NCBI GenBank assembly: GCA_035318985.1
Contig: DATHDP010000096.1
Location: forward strand, 25,242 to 89,241
Source: VBAS01 sp035318985
GTDB taxonomy: Bacteria > Bacteroidota > Bacteroidia > Chitinophagales > Chitinophagaceae
Direction: 5' to 3'
Length of the DNA stretch: 64,000 bases
Made by a program: the position numbers and the translations under genes. Below are positions 33,749 to 43,901 of the stretch, piece by piece (within the stretch, counting starts at the first letter, position 1; each line of letters opens with the position of its first letter). The notes under the pieces are model-generated. The model was not told the origin of the DNA and did not search any database. It worked only from the letters and a program-made list of their open reading frames with translations.

Positions 33749-36700
33749 ATGAATGTTTTTGAACAAATAGCACATAAGTTTAAACAGTTTAAACCAACGA
33801 GCTGGAGTGTTGATAATAAAACTGCCGTTTATATTATTGCGATCCTTATCACATTATATGGGCTTTATAAGTTTAACACAATGCCCAAAGAACAATTTCC
33901 TGATATTGTTGTTCCTACTATTTCGATCGCCACTGTCTATGCCGGTAACTCTCCCAAGGATATAGAAAATCTTGTGACAAGGCCAATTGAAAAACAATTG
34001 AAAGGGATCAGCGGCGCAAAGGTGAATAAGATACAAAGTACTTCACAAACAGATTATAGTTTAATTGTTATCGAATTTGACACAGATGTAAAAACAGAGC
34101 TGGCAAAGCAAAAAGTGAAAGATGCGATCGATAAAGCAAAAACTGATCTGCCTAATGATCTTACATCTCAACCCGATGTCCAGGAGTTTGCATTTAGTGA
34201 AATGCCGATCATGTTTGTAAATTTAAGTGGCGATTATGATGGGATAAAGCTGAAAGAGTATGCTGATAAAATGCAGGATCGTTTTGAAGAGCTGGGAGAG
34301 ATCACCCGTGCAGAAATTGTTGGGGCACCTGAAAGAGAAATTCAGATCAATGTAGATCCCTATAAAATGACTGCGGCAAGAGTGAGTTTTACAGATATTG
34401 AAAACGCAGTTAGTCGTGAGAACAGGGATATCACCGGGGGACTTATCGAAGTTGGAAATATGAAACGTACTTTAAAACTACGTGGACAGTTTGCGAATGC
34501 CTTGACACTGCAACACATTGTAGTGCGAAGCAGTGCGCAGGGAGCCACTGTTTATTTAAAAGATATTGCGGAAATAAAAGATACAATTAAAGAAACAGAA
34601 AATTTTGCACGGCTGGATGGCAAGAACGTTGTTACACTCAATATTGTAAAACGTTCCGGAGAAAACCTGATCAACGCTGCTGATAAAATAAAAGCTGTAG
34701 TGGCGGATATGCGGGATAAAGATGAGTTACCTAAAGATCTGAAAGTTGTTTTTACCGGCGATCAAAGCAAACTAACTAAAAACTCTTTTAATGATTTGGT
34801 GAATACGATCGTGATCGGGTTTCTGCTCGTATTGATCATTCTTATGTTTTTTATGGGTGTCACGAATGCATTCTTTGTTGCATTAAGTGTGCCATTAAGT
34901 GTATTTGTTGCTTTTATGTTTTTACCTATTGCGGATGGTATTATCGGGTCTACTGTAACGCTAAACTTTATAGTGCTGTTCGGATTACTTTTTGGCTTAG
35001 GAATTATCGTGGATGATGCTATCGTTGTAATTGAAAACACTCACCGTATTTATAGTAATGGTAAAATACCAATTGCACGAAGTGCAAAGGAAGCAGCAGG
35101 TGAAGTATTTATTCCAGTACTCGCAGGTACGGCTACCACGCTGGCTCCGTTCTTTCCATTGTTGTTTTGGAAAGGACTCATTGGTAAGTTCATGATCTAT
35201 CTTCCGACCATTTTGATCCTTACATTGGCTGCATCATTAATTGTTGCCTTTATATTCAATCCTGTGTTTGCAGTAAGTTTTATGAAACCGGAAGGCAAGG
35301 AATTTGAAAAACCTAAACACAAAGTTTTTACCAATAAATGGTTTATAGTATTCGCCATCGCTGGTATCCTGCTTCATTTTGCCAGCAGTCCCGGTTTAGC
35401 AAACTTCTTTTTGTTGCTGGCCATCATGATGGTGTTTAATTCTTATGTTTTAAATAGTGTCATCCATGCGTTTCAGAAACGTGTGTTACCGGCATTGATG
35501 AACAGTTATGAAAAAATGCTTCGCTGGGTATTAAAAGGAGTGCGGCCCGTGATAATGTTTGCATCATTATTCGTGATCTTTATTCTTTCAGTCGTGTTTT
35601 TGATGATGCGTGGAAATAAAATGACTTTCTTTCCAAGCGGCGATCCCAATTTTATTTACGTGTACCTGAAATTACCAGTCGGTACAGATGTAAAATACAC
35701 TGACAGTGTTACCCGGATGCTCGAGAAAAGAGTTTATAAAGTATTGGAAAAGGAAAAGCCCGGTACAGAAGGCAGCATTGTTGAAAGTATAATAACCAAT
35801 GTAGCCGTAAGCGCTAATAACCCAAGGGATAATAATCGAAGTGTGCAGCCTCACCTTGGCAGGATACAGGTTTCTTTTGTTGAATTCGAAAAAAGGCATG
35901 GCACCAAAACAAAGCCTTATATGGATCAAATAAGAGAAGCATTGAAAGGAATTCCCGGCGCCAGTATTGAAGTGGCGCAGGAAGATGGAGGGCCTCCCAC
36001 TGATCCGCCGGTGAATGTGGAAATAAGCGGAGATAATTTTGAAAATATTTCAAAGACGGCAACTCAGCTTCTTAATTTTCTTGATACTAACAGGGTAAAC
36101 GGGATTGAAAATCTGCAAGCCGATGTGGACCTGAATAATCCTGAGATCACTATCAATGTTGACAGGGAGAAAGCAATGCTTGAAGGATTAAGCACCGGCC
36201 AGATAGGAATGGAAATAAGAACAGCTGTTTTCGGAAAGGAAATAAGTAAGTTAAAGGATGGAGAGGAAGAGTATAAGATCCAATTGCGTTATTCCGATCT
36301 GATGCGCAATAATATTGCTGATCTCATGAATATGAGGATCACTTTCATGGATATGAATACAATGCGGATCAAATCGGTGCCGATCAGTGCCGTTGCTACA
36401 ATAGATTATACAAGTACTACCGGGGCTGTAAAAAGAAAAAATGTAAAACGTACTATACAGTTGCAAAGCAATGTACCTGATCCCACGATGGTGGCCAAGG
36501 TGAATGCAGATCTGCAGGTGGAAATAAATAAGTTTAAAGAAAAAGCAAGAATACCTACTGACGTTTCTATAAGGCTAAGTGGGCAAAGTGAACAGGAATT
36601 AGAAACACAGAAATTCTTAGGCACTGCTCTACTCATTGCATTGGGAATTATTTTCTTAATTCTTGTGTTGCAATTTAACAGCATGAGTAAACCCTTTATC

Positions 36701-37303
36701 GTAATTACAGAAATTTTCTTTTCGGTAATTGGTGTGCTGCTTGGTTATGCGATCACCGGGATGACGATAGCAACCATTATGTTGGGAGTAGGTATTGTAG
36801 GGTTGGCGGGTATTGTTATTAAAAACGGGATCTTGTTAATTGAGTTTACTGACGAGTTAAGAGGAAGAGGTATGAGAACAAGAGAAGCTGCGATCCAGGC
36901 AGGAAAGATCAGGATCATCCCTGTATTACTTACAGCAATTGCCACGATCCTTGGTTTGCTTCCACTGGCGGTTGGTTTTAATATTGATTTTATTTCCCTG
37001 TTTCAACATCTGGAACCTCACATCTTTTTCGGCGGAGACAGCGTAGTATTCTGGGGACCTTTGTCATGGACAATTATCTTCGGACTCATTTTCGCTTTTT
37101 TCCTTACGCTGATGATGGTGCCCAGCATGTATATAATTGCGGAAAGACTCAGAAGACCGATGGAAAGATTTTATGGAACCAAGTTCATTGCCCTGCTTGG
37201 TTTCCTGGGCCCTTTCTTCTTTATTTTCGTGGGACTCATGTTTTTAGTAAGAAGAATTCAGGGTAAACCTGTGTGGCTGGGAAAAATGAAGCAGCGGAAA
37301 TAG
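33749..37303 (+). CDS. RND efflux pump inner-membrane transporter (AcrB/HAE1 type)
   Basis: A 1184-aa proton-driven pump. The N-terminal helix is followed by porter domain 1 (KEQFPDIVVPTISIATVYAGNS in parts), the helix bundle with GLGIIVDDAIVVIEN, where paired Asp in helix 4 carry protons, a second porter domain, and the GVGIVGLAGIVIKNGILLIEF helix. It is longer than E. coli AcrB because of extra hydrophobic segments after residue 530 and near the C-terminus, usual for Bacteroidota members. Substrate unknown. Confidence 0.94.
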   Translation: MNVFEQIAHKFKQFKPTSWSVDNKTAVYIIAILITLYGLYKFNTMPKEQFPDIVVPTISIATVYAGNSPKDIENLVTRPIEKQLKGISGAKVNKIQSTSQTDYSLIVIEFDTDVKTELAKQKVKDAIDKAKTDLPNDLTSQPDVQEFAFSEMPIMFVNLSGDYDGIKLKEYADKMQDRFEELGEITRAEIVGAPEREIQINVDPYKMTAARVSFTDIENAVSRENRDITGGLIEVGNMKRTLKLRGQFANALTLQHIVVRSSAQGATVYLKDIAEIKDTIKETENFARLDGKNVVTLNIVKRSGENLINAADKIKAVVADMRDKDELPKDLKVVFTGDQSKLTKNSFNDLVNTIVIGFLLVLIILMFFMGVTNAFFVALSVPLSVFVAFMFLPIADGIIGSTVTLNFIVLFGLLFGLGIIVDDAIVVIENTHRIYSNGKIPIARSAKEAAGEVFIPVLAGTATTLAPFFPLLFWKGLIGKFMIYLPTILILTLAASLIVAFIFNPVFAVSFMKPEGKEFEKPKHKVFTNKWFIVFAIAGILLHFASSPGLANFFLLLAIMMVFNSYVLNSVIHAFQKRVLPALMNSYEKMLRWVLKGVRPVIMFASLFVIFILSVVFLMMRGNKMTFFPSGDPNFIYVYLKLPVGTDVKYTDSVTRMLEKRVYKVLEKEKPGTEGSIVESIITNVAVSANNPRDNNRSVQPHLGRIQVSFVEFEKRHGTKTKPYMDQIREALKGIPGASIEVAQEDGGPPTDPPVNVEISGDNFENISKTATQLLNFLDTNRVNGIENLQADVDLNNPEITINVDREKAMLEGLSTGQIGMEIRTAVFGKEISKLKDGEEEYKIQLRYSDLMRNNIADLMNMRITFMDMNTMRIKSVPISAVATIDYTSTTGAVKRKNVKRTIQLQSNVPDPTMVAKVNADLQVEINKFKEKARIPTDVSIRLSGQSEQELETQKFLGTALLIALGIIFLILVLQFNSMSKPFIVITEIFFSVIGVLLGYAITGMTIATIMLGVGIVGLAGIVIKNGILLIEFTDELRGRGMRTREAAIQAGKIRIIPVLLTAIATILGLLPLAVGFNIDFISLFQHLEPHIFFGGDSVVFWGPLSWTIIFGLIFAFFLTLMMVPSMYIIAERLRRPMERFYGTKFIALLGFLGPFFFIFVGLMFLVRRIQGKPVWLGKMKQRK

Positions 37304-37337
37304 AATTTGCGTTGTCTAGATTGCATAGTTGGTTTTA

Positions 37338-37388
37338 TTCCCCGATTGAATCGGGGGGCCCGCCGGGTACTCTTACCGGGCAGGCAAG
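37338..37388. repeat. Two adjacent GC-rich hairpins
   Basis: CCCCGATT-G-AATCGGGG is followed by an imperfect 11-bp dyad CCCGCCGGGTA/TACCGGGCAGG around CTCT. Much richer in GC than its surroundings; no second copy was seen here. Confidence 0.5.
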
Positions 37389-37402
37389 GTGAAAATAAAA
37401 AG

Positions 37403-37454
37403 CGACCCCTAAATTCATTCTGACTGCTTATGTATACTCGGGGGTCGTTTTTTT
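37403..37454. terminator. Bidirectional terminator between efflux operon and caspase-like gene
   Basis: CGACCCC (37403-37409) pairs with GGGGTCG (37441-37447), with A-rich and T-rich tracts on the two outer sides, between two convergent genes. The loop is long (31 bases). Confidence 0.7.
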
Positions 37455-37469
37455 ATGCCCTTAAATCAA

Positions 37470-38786
37470 TCAATAAGGGGCTGATACTTTTATCTCGCTA
37501 ATTCCAGTCTGAGTGCTTTTGCAATACAATGATTTATTATAAGCGATTTTGACCGTACTTGAAAGAATATTATCCCATTTGGTGGCACCCGTCCTCGTCG
37601 AATAACTTGTCTCAAAATCTAATGCTGAAATAAAACTTCTTGTATAGAGTCCGCCATCATAACCTGCATAAGATACTTCACCGGGTTGAGCCGCAGAGGA
37701 AATAATACTGCCTTTACTATTTATAAATAGATTTCTAAGTTTTGAAACATCTGTAAAAGCAGTCACCTGGGAATCCCAGTAAGCATTAGAGGTCATTACA
37801 GAAATGCCATCACCATTATTGCAACAATCACCCAAAACGATACTCAACCTTGCTCCTTTTTTATCAAGAATATTTTTAACTTCTTTAAGATTTATGGAAT
37901 TTGAATTATCCGTTACAGGCCTGGTTTTTCCATAAAACAGAGCCAACCTCGGCCATTTTTCATTTTCATTTGCCCATCTAAAGCCGTGTCCCCGGTAAAT
38001 AAAAAGTACGATATCATTATTTCCAGGATAGACATCTGAAAGAGTAGAAAGCAAATTTGCTTTTGAAAAATCATCTCCTTCCACAACATAATCTTTGAAT
38101 CCAATCCCTAATGCATTTGCAGTTTGCTGAAATTCCTTTATCAATCTTTCGCGGTCAGTTTCACAACTTTTTCCTATCGAAACGTCATTGGTATTTGCAA
38201 CAATGATCAGGTGGAGTTTTGTTGTTTCCAATTTGGGCAAAGGTTTCAGAAAAACAGAAGTATTCCCTGTCATTTTTTTCAATACTGCGTATTTATTTTC
38301 ACTTGTACTAAAAAACTCTTTTAAATATGAATCTGTTATGTTTGCATTTAAAGGAATATAAGAATTTACTTTGCGATAATTTTGATTATTGAAAGTGGAA
38401 TCATCTGTAGTGTATAGATCATCATATTTCCCCGAAACATTATTGAAGAACCAGATAAAATAATCAGGATTATAACTTTGGCCTACTGCTTTCGGAGTGA
38501 TAAATGTCGGATTCGACACTTTTTTCAACATGGAATACTTTAAGCCTGTAGATGTAGTGCCATAAATCATTTTATAGTTCACCTCCACAACGTTGTACTT
38601 GCCATTTTCCTGGTAGGCTGTTCGAATGTAACTACTGTTTTCATGAAAATACACAAGTAAACATTTGTATTGATTATTGTTCTTGTCTGAAAATTTTATT
38701 TCATAAAATGATTGGGCACCTGCTGTAAGCCCAATAAAAACAAAATAGAAGAGGAGCAATCTTTTTAAGAATGAATGAGTGTTCAT
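37470..38786 (-). CDS. Secreted caspase-like (peptidase C14) protein
   Basis: A 438-aa protein with signal peptide (ending TAGAQ). Residues 26-180 form an N-terminal domain of unknown family. Residues 188-430 look like a caspase/metacaspase p20-type domain: core strand LHLIIVANTND, DIVLFIYRGHGFRW with catalytic His267, and LSIVLGDCCNN with catalytic Cys321 or 322. Secretion is unusual for caspase-like proteins thought to act in cytosolic regulated death. It stands alone between two terminators or intergenic regions. The 202-bp gap upstream has no other gene; a TAGATTTG -7-like element is at 38809-38816. Confidence 0.82.
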   Translation of the reverse strand: MNTHSFLKRLLLFYFVFIGLTAGAQSFYEIKFSDKNNNQYKCLLVYFHENSSYIRTAYQENGKYNVVEVNYKMIYGTTSTGLKYSMLKKVSNPTFITPKAVGQSYNPDYFIWFFNNVSGKYDDLYTTDDSTFNNQNYRKVNSYIPLNANITDSYLKEFFSTSENKYAVLKKMTGNTSVFLKPLPKLETTKLHLIIVANTNDVSIGKSCETDRERLIKEFQQTANALGIGFKDYVVEGDDFSKANLLSTLSDVYPGNNDIVLFIYRGHGFRWANENEKWPRLALFYGKTRPVTDNSNSINLKEVKNILDKKGARLSIVLGDCCNNGDGISVMTSNAYWDSQVTAFTDVSKLRNLFINSKGSIISSAAQPGEVSYAGYDGGLYTRSFISALDFETSYSTRTGATKWDNILSSTVKIAYNKSLYCKSTQTGISEIKVSAPY

Positions 38787-38988
38787 GATGGTGGTTTTAA
38801 GTTATGTTCAAATCTAATTTTTTTTGAGCGATTCAATAGCTTAAATGCTGGTATTGACAAAATCAACTGCAATGTTTAATATAAGGAGTAAGCAGTTATT
38901 ATTACAAACCCCAACGCTAAATAGTTCTTTAAAAGTTAATAACGAGTAAGATCGTCATACTCCATTTTTTATAGCTGAATTCAATTCT

Positions 38989-41262
38989 TTATTTCAGCAA
39001 TTTGAAGTTCGCTTTGTTAACCTGTTCAGAGTTTGTGCCGATCATAACTTCAAAATCACCTGGTTCCGCTACCCATTTCAGGTTGTAATTATAAAATTTC
39101 AGATCATCAATGGCGATGGCAAAAGCAATTTTTTTGCTTTCCCCTTTTTTCAAAAAAACTTTTTGAAACCCTTTTAATTCTTTTAAGGGTCTTGTAATAC
39201 TTCCCACTACATCTCTTATATATAATTGTACTACTTCTTCTCCGTCATAATTGCCATTATTTGTAACTGTAACCGAAGCGGAAATTTTTCCTGTAGGCTT
39301 CATTTCTTTTTTATCAATTGAAAAATCGGAATAAGAAAATGAAGTATAGCTTAACCCATAACCAAAAGGAAACAATGGGGTGTTCGGCACATCAAGATAA
39401 TTGGATTGAAATTTTGGTGAATTAGGAGCAGATGGCCTGCCGGTGTTTTTCGAATTATAATAAATAGGTACCTGTCCAATATTTCTTGGAAAAGTTGCTG
39501 ATAACTTTCCTGAAGGATTATAATTTCCAAACAATACATCAGCGATCGCATTACCTGCTTCAATACCTGCGTGCCATGTTACGATCATTGCAGTTGCAAA
39601 CTCATTTTCTTCAGTTAATGCCAGCGGACGACCAGTCATTACAACAACTATCAATGGTTTTCCTGTCTTTGATAATGCCATTACCAATAGTTTCTGGCTT
39701 TCTGGAATTGTAATATCAGTTCTGCTGGCTGCTTCACCCGTCATTTCTGATGCTTCACCAACAACTGCAACAATAACATCAGATTGGTTGGCAACATTCA
39801 AAGCCTCTGTCAGCATTTCTGCAGGATTACGTTTATCAATATCGATCCTTGTTCCAAATACATTTACCTTTTTAGCGAACAATGTATCATCAGAAATGTT
39901 GGCGCCTTTTGCATAAAGAATGTTTACACCGGAACCGCCAACACTTTTCATTCCATCCAATACAGGTATTGACATCTGCGGATCACCCGAGACTGCCCAT
40001 GTCCCTAACATATTGCTTTTATCATTTGCCAATGGCCCTATCAATCCGATCGTTCCCGATTTTTTTAAAGGCAGCGCCTGGTTATTATTTTTTAATAAAA
40101 CAAAAGTATGAGCTGCAATTTCTCTTGCTTGTTTTCTCCTTTCTGCTGTAAGAACTTCCTGCTTCATTCTTGACTCATTGATGTAACGGAACGGATCATC
40201 AAACAAACCGAGTTTATATTTTGCCTCGAGTATTCTTCTACAGGCATCATCAATTTGTTTTTGCGTTACTTTTCCTTCTGCCAATGATTTTTTGGTGGTA
40301 GTCAAAAAACCTTCACCCACCATATCCATATCAAGTCCTGCATTCAATGATAAAGCAGATACGGTTTGAAGATCACCCATGCCATGATTAATCATTTCAT
40401 TCACTGAAGTGTAATCAGAAACAACAAAACCTTTGAATCCCCATTGTTTGCGAAGCAGGTCGGTCAGCAACCATTTATTGCCTGTTGCCGGTACGCCATC
40501 TATTTCATTAAATGAACTCATTACGCTTCCGGCTCCGGCTTCTATTGCTGCTTTATAGGGAGGTAAATATTCATTGTACATTCTTACACGACTCATATCT
40601 GTAGTATTATAATCACGACCGGCTTCTGCGGCGCCATATAATGCAAAATGCTTAACGCAAGCCATCAATGTATTGTTCTTACTCAGATCGTTACCCTGGT
40701 ATCCTTTTACCATTGCTTTTGCAATTTGCGAACCGAGATAAGGATCTTCTCCGCCACCTTCAGCAATGCGGCCCCATCGTGGATCGCGGGCAATATCAAC
40801 CATCGGGGAAAATGTCCAACAAAGTCCATCGGCTGTTGCTTCGATAGCAGCTTCTCTTGCACTATGCTCAATTAAGTTCATATCCCAGCTTGCAGATAAG
40901 CCGAGTGGAATCGGCACCGTAGTTTTATAACCATGAATTACATCCGAACCGAAGATCAATGGAATTTTTAATCTTGATTGTTCAACAGCAATTTTTTGCG
41001 CCTGTCTTATTTTATCTACTCCAATTACTCCAAACAAACCGCCAACATTTCCTTCTTTTATTTTTTTCTCAACACCTGTGCTTACGACTGCGCCTGTAGG
41101 AATCCCAGACCCCGGGGTAAGCAGATTCAATTGCCCGATCTTTTCTTCCAATGTCATTTTTTTCATCAACGCATCCACATACGTTTTCATTTTTGCATCT
41201 TTTGTTTGCGCAAAAGCAGTTAATGAAACAAACAAAATGCTGATCAAAAGAATTCTTTTCAT
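38989..41262 (-). CDS. bglX: GH3 beta-glucosidase (BglX type)
   Basis: A 757-aa exported glycoside hydrolase family 3 enzyme: signal peptide (ending TAFAQ), TIM-barrel with RDPRWGRIAEGGGEDPYLG in parts and KHFALYGAAEAGRDY, nucleophile Asp in GFVVSDYTSV, alpha/beta sandwich domain with VVVMTGRPL, and a C-terminal fibronectin type III domain. It removes terminal beta-glucose, possibly from sophoro-oligosaccharides, given the GH144 genes 12 kb away. It is the last gene of the compact minus-strand run, 11 bp after the SGNH gene. Confidence 0.94.
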   Translation of the reverse strand: MKRILLISILFVSLTAFAQTKDAKMKTYVDALMKKMTLEEKIGQLNLLTPGSGIPTGAVVSTGVEKKIKEGNVGGLFGVIGVDKIRQAQKIAVEQSRLKIPLIFGSDVIHGYKTTVPIPLGLSASWDMNLIEHSAREAAIEATADGLCWTFSPMVDIARDPRWGRIAEGGGEDPYLGSQIAKAMVKGYQGNDLSKNNTLMACVKHFALYGAAEAGRDYNTTDMSRVRMYNEYLPPYKAAIEAGAGSVMSSFNEIDGVPATGNKWLLTDLLRKQWGFKGFVVSDYTSVNEMINHGMGDLQTVSALSLNAGLDMDMVGEGFLTTTKKSLAEGKVTQKQIDDACRRILEAKYKLGLFDDPFRYINESRMKQEVLTAERRKQAREIAAHTFVLLKNNNQALPLKKSGTIGLIGPLANDKSNMLGTWAVSGDPQMSIPVLDGMKSVGGSGVNILYAKGANISDDTLFAKKVNVFGTRIDIDKRNPAEMLTEALNVANQSDVIVAVVGEASEMTGEAASRTDITIPESQKLLVMALSKTGKPLIVVVMTGRPLALTEENEFATAMIVTWHAGIEAGNAIADVLFGNYNPSGKLSATFPRNIGQVPIYYNSKNTGRPSAPNSPKFQSNYLDVPNTPLFPFGYGLSYTSFSYSDFSIDKKEMKPTGKISASVTVTNNGNYDGEEVVQLYIRDVVGSITRPLKELKGFQKVFLKKGESKKIAFAIAIDDLKFYNYNLKWVAEPGDFEVMIGTNSEQVNKANFKLLK

Positions 41263-41273
41263 CTTGTGTAGTT

Positions 41274-41996
41274 TTAGTCTTTAAGTAAATATGGTTGTAT
41301 TTCTTTTTGCCAGATGGCATATCCTTTGGCATTCATATGTAAACTATCATCTAAAAATATTTCACGCACAGGCTCACCTTTTTCATTGAGCATTTTATTA
41401 TGTATATCAATAAACACTGCCGGACCAGGATCTAAATTACTCCTTGGCATAGCATTCGGATCTTGCTCGGCCATAAATAGCTTTATCATCAGGTTGGCTT
41501 CCCGCATTTTTGTAAACAAATGCCTTCTACTTGGACTTGGCTTTATTGAAATGAATGCGATCGGAGCATCGGTTTTTTCCCTGATCATTTTATATAATTG
41601 TTTGAACCGATCTACAACTATTTCAGCTGTAACAGTATCGGAAGAGGCGAGATCATTTTCACCACAATAAATAATTATTTGTTTGGGTTGGTATGGGAAA
41701 ACAATATCGTTTACATAACGTATTTGATCCAATAAAGTGGAGCCACCAAAACCCCGATTAATAATTGTATAACCAGGAAAATACTCTTGCACGTCAGTCC
41801 ATTTGGTAAAAGAAGAACTGCCGATGAGAAGAATGGCGTTTTTGGGAGGAAATGAAAGAGAGTCCTGCTTTTTGAAATTTTGAATATCATTCCAGAAAGG
41901 CGGCGGCGGTGGTGCTTCGGGTATGCTGGTTTCTTCTTGGTGAATCTCGCCGCATGCTGCCAATAAAAAAAGCAACAGGTATAAATAATGTTTCAT
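41274..41996 (-). CDS. SGNH/GDSL hydrolase lipoprotein
   Basis: A 240-aa lipoprotein (lipobox LLAAC) with all SGNH blocks: IGSSSF with the nucleophile Ser, RGFGGS, CGENDL and DSLHMNAKGY with Asp and His. It probably removes acetyl or other ester groups from sugars. It overlaps the GH43 gene by 4 bp and is followed closely by GH3, so the three act together. Confidence 0.9.
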   Translation of the reverse strand: MKHYLYLLLFLLAACGEIHQEETSIPEAPPPPPFWNDIQNFKKQDSLSFPPKNAILLIGSSSFTKWTDVQEYFPGYTIINRGFGGSTLLDQIRYVNDIVFPYQPKQIIIYCGENDLASSDTVTAEIVVDRFKQLYKMIREKTDAPIAFISIKPSPSRRHLFTKMREANLMIKLFMAEQDPNAMPRSNLDPGPAVFIDIHNKMLNEKGEPVREIFLDDSLHMNAKGYAIWQKEIQPYLLKD

Positions 41997-43888
41997 TTTA
42001 CTTCGATGACTTTAGATCTTTCTGATACGCCACTTTCATTGATGGCTTCAATACAGTAATAATATGTCTTTTGTAAATCCATCGCTTTCATCCAATATTC
42101 ATTATTAGCGTGGATCATGATACTTGTATAAAGTTTGCCAGGATCTGTGCCATAATAAATGTTATAAGCGAAGGCATTGTCTACTGGCTTCCATTTTATA
42201 AAAGCACTTCGTTTATCTTTTTCGGTTCGGAGAACAATAAATCCCTGCACCGCATCCGGTTTTGAGCTGTTGCCATTTCCAAATACACGTAAGCCACTAA
42301 TGGCAAATTTGCCAGCAGGCATATGAATGTTCTCAAGCTTGATAAACCTGGCCTGTACTGGTTGAGGTAATTCTATATAATCATGCGGTACATCTTTTTT
42401 ATTATTGCTTTTATCAACCAGTACATTCCATTTTTTTCCATCAACTGAATAATAGATTTTATACTGATGATAAAGACCAATTGTCTTTCCAAGAAAAATT
42501 GTATCCATCTCTTTTGGAAATGACACATCCTGGTCTGCATAATTGATCTGTATTGCATTTACAGTAGAAACATTACCGAGATCGGTTTGTATCCATTCTC
42601 CTTTATCACCTGTTGTTGCACTCCAATAAGTTTTTATGAGTTCATCTACAGCATTATTGGCGTGATATCCTCCGAGTGTAGAAGATACCTGAACTGGTTT
42701 ATTATAATTGAGCAACATCCATCCTGTAAAGTATTTTGATTTACCATCATTACCATAGTCTGAACCTGCGGGAATAGCATCAGGTAGATAATGAGGATAA
42801 TCGCCGAATGTTGTATTGCAAAACATCCTGTCATCTTTGTCAAAACCTGTTGGCCAAATTCCGAGTCTTCGCTCAAATGTATTTTTTACCGAAATAACGG
42901 TAGTGGAAACATGCCAGTAATTTTTATACCTGTCCTGGAAAGTGGCACCATGTCCGGCACCGCGAACAAATCCGCCCAATTTAATACTTAGCGGATCTGA
43001 CATTGCTTCAAAATATCCAAGAGGTTCGGTGCCCATTAACAAACCATCAGCATAACCGCTAAATTCTGTTCCCGGTGCGCCGTATTGCAAATAATACTTG
43101 CCTTTATATTTTGTCATGTGTGAGCCTTCGATAAAAGGATCAAGAAAAGTATTGTCCATGTGCTCGCCAAATCGTTGCCAGCCAAAACGCCAGGGTTCGA
43201 GTAAATACATTTCTTTTCTTGTTCCTATTGGTTGAAATGTTTTTCGGTTCAATTCTATTCCATACATCGGGAACTTATTGCTACTGCCGTTATACATATA
43301 CAAGCGACCATCATCATCGGTAAAAAAAGAGGGGTCCCAACCACCAATTTCAAATGAATCAACAAGTGGCTTCCATTCATTGGCTTTTGGGTTAGTACTC
43401 ATCCATAAAGTAAACTTGCTGGTGTAAGTGGAACCAAAAACAAGCATGGTATCACCAACAATACCAACTGCCGGCGCACAGAGTTCATCATAAACTCCGG
43501 CATTCCAGGGACGTAAAAATTTTTTTGAAACAAAATTCCAGTTAAGCATATCACTGCTCCACCAATAACCCCATTGATTAGTGCTGAATAAGTAATAATC
43601 GTTCTTGTATAATACAATTACAGGATCCGCAGTGGCACGATGTCTTCCCCATTCAGAAAAATTCGGAATAGGAGTGTAGCCGTAATCTATATTGATCGGG
43701 TTGCAATAGGTTTTTTGCTGTGCGGTAATGGATGAAGTAAAAAGTAAAAAGTTAAAAGTCAAAAATAAAAAGCACTTGTATGGTTTGCTGAGTAAAGTTT
43801 TGGACGTACAAGTGTGCGACACAAGAGACGCTGATAGTTGTACTATAGCTGGTAAACAAAATAATTTCTTAAGAATCTTTTTAATCAT
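41993..43888 (-). CDS. GH43-type glycoside hydrolase with F5/8 (discoidin-like) and Fn3-like domains
   Basis: A 631-aa exported protein. A five-bladed propeller of the GH43 type spans about 60-390 (catalytic base in ATADPVIVLYKNDYYLFST, later WDPSFFTDDDGRLYMY and EGSHMTKYKGKYYLQYG). A carbohydrate-binding F5/8-like domain covers about 395-530, and a fibronectin-like segment ends the chain. The N-terminus is odd: codons 12-29 come from a 51-bp interspersed repeat, and the hydrophobic signal core (FLFLTFNFLLF) from a T-rich repeat. The substrate may contain arabinose, xylose or galactose; the exact subfamily is unknown. Confidence 0.85.
   Translation of the reverse strand: MIKKILKKLFCLPAIVQLSASLVSHTCTSKTLLSKPYKCFLFLTFNFLLFTSSITAQQKTYCNPINIDYGYTPIPNFSEWGRHRATADPVIVLYKNDYYLFSTNQWGYWWSSDMLNWNFVSKKFLRPWNAGVYDELCAPAVGIVGDTMLVFGSTYTSKFTLWMSTNPKANEWKPLVDSFEIGGWDPSFFTDDDGRLYMYNGSSNKFPMYGIELNRKTFQPIGTRKEMYLLEPWRFGWQRFGEHMDNTFLDPFIEGSHMTKYKGKYYLQYGAPGTEFSGYADGLLMGTEPLGYFEAMSDPLSIKLGGFVRGAGHGATFQDRYKNYWHVSTTVISVKNTFERRLGIWPTGFDKDDRMFCNTTFGDYPHYLPDAIPAGSDYGNDGKSKYFTGWMLLNYNKPVQVSSTLGGYHANNAVDELIKTYWSATTGDKGEWIQTDLGNVSTVNAIQINYADQDVSFPKEMDTIFLGKTIGLYHQYKIYYSVDGKKWNVLVDKSNNKKDVPHDYIELPQPVQARFIKLENIHMPAGKFAISGLRVFGNGNSSKPDAVQGFIVLRTEKDKRSAFIKWKPVDNAFAYNIYYGTDPGKLYTSIMIHANNEYWMKAMDLQKTYYYCIEAINESGVSERSKVIEVK
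43734..43772. repeat. T-rich short-motif repeat encoding the GH43 signal core
   Basis: On the minus strand TTTTTGACTTTTAACTTTTT-type units repeat TTTTnAC. They translate to the hydrophobic FLTFNFLLFTS part of the signal peptide. Confidence 0.6.
43803..43855. repeat. Interspersed repeat CGTACAAGTG...CTGGTAA, copy A (inside GH43 gene)
   Basis: About 51 bp starting CGTACAAGTGTGCGACACAA and ending CTGGTAA. Copy B at 51415-51468 keeps the start, the end and the GACACAA-AG-CG-TG core. It is read through in frame in the GH43 gene. Confidence 0.75.
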
Positions 43889-43901
43889 ATAAATACTGGT
43901 T

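Noticed and set aside
37338..37388. GC-rich double hairpin as a mobile repeat
   Set aside because: Only one copy was noticed in the window, so it is listed as a hairpin feature and not claimed as a repeat family.
38787..38988. Gap upstream of the caspase-like gene
   Set aside because: A TAGATTTG -7-like element is present but no -33 partner at proper spacing, so I mention it with the gene only.
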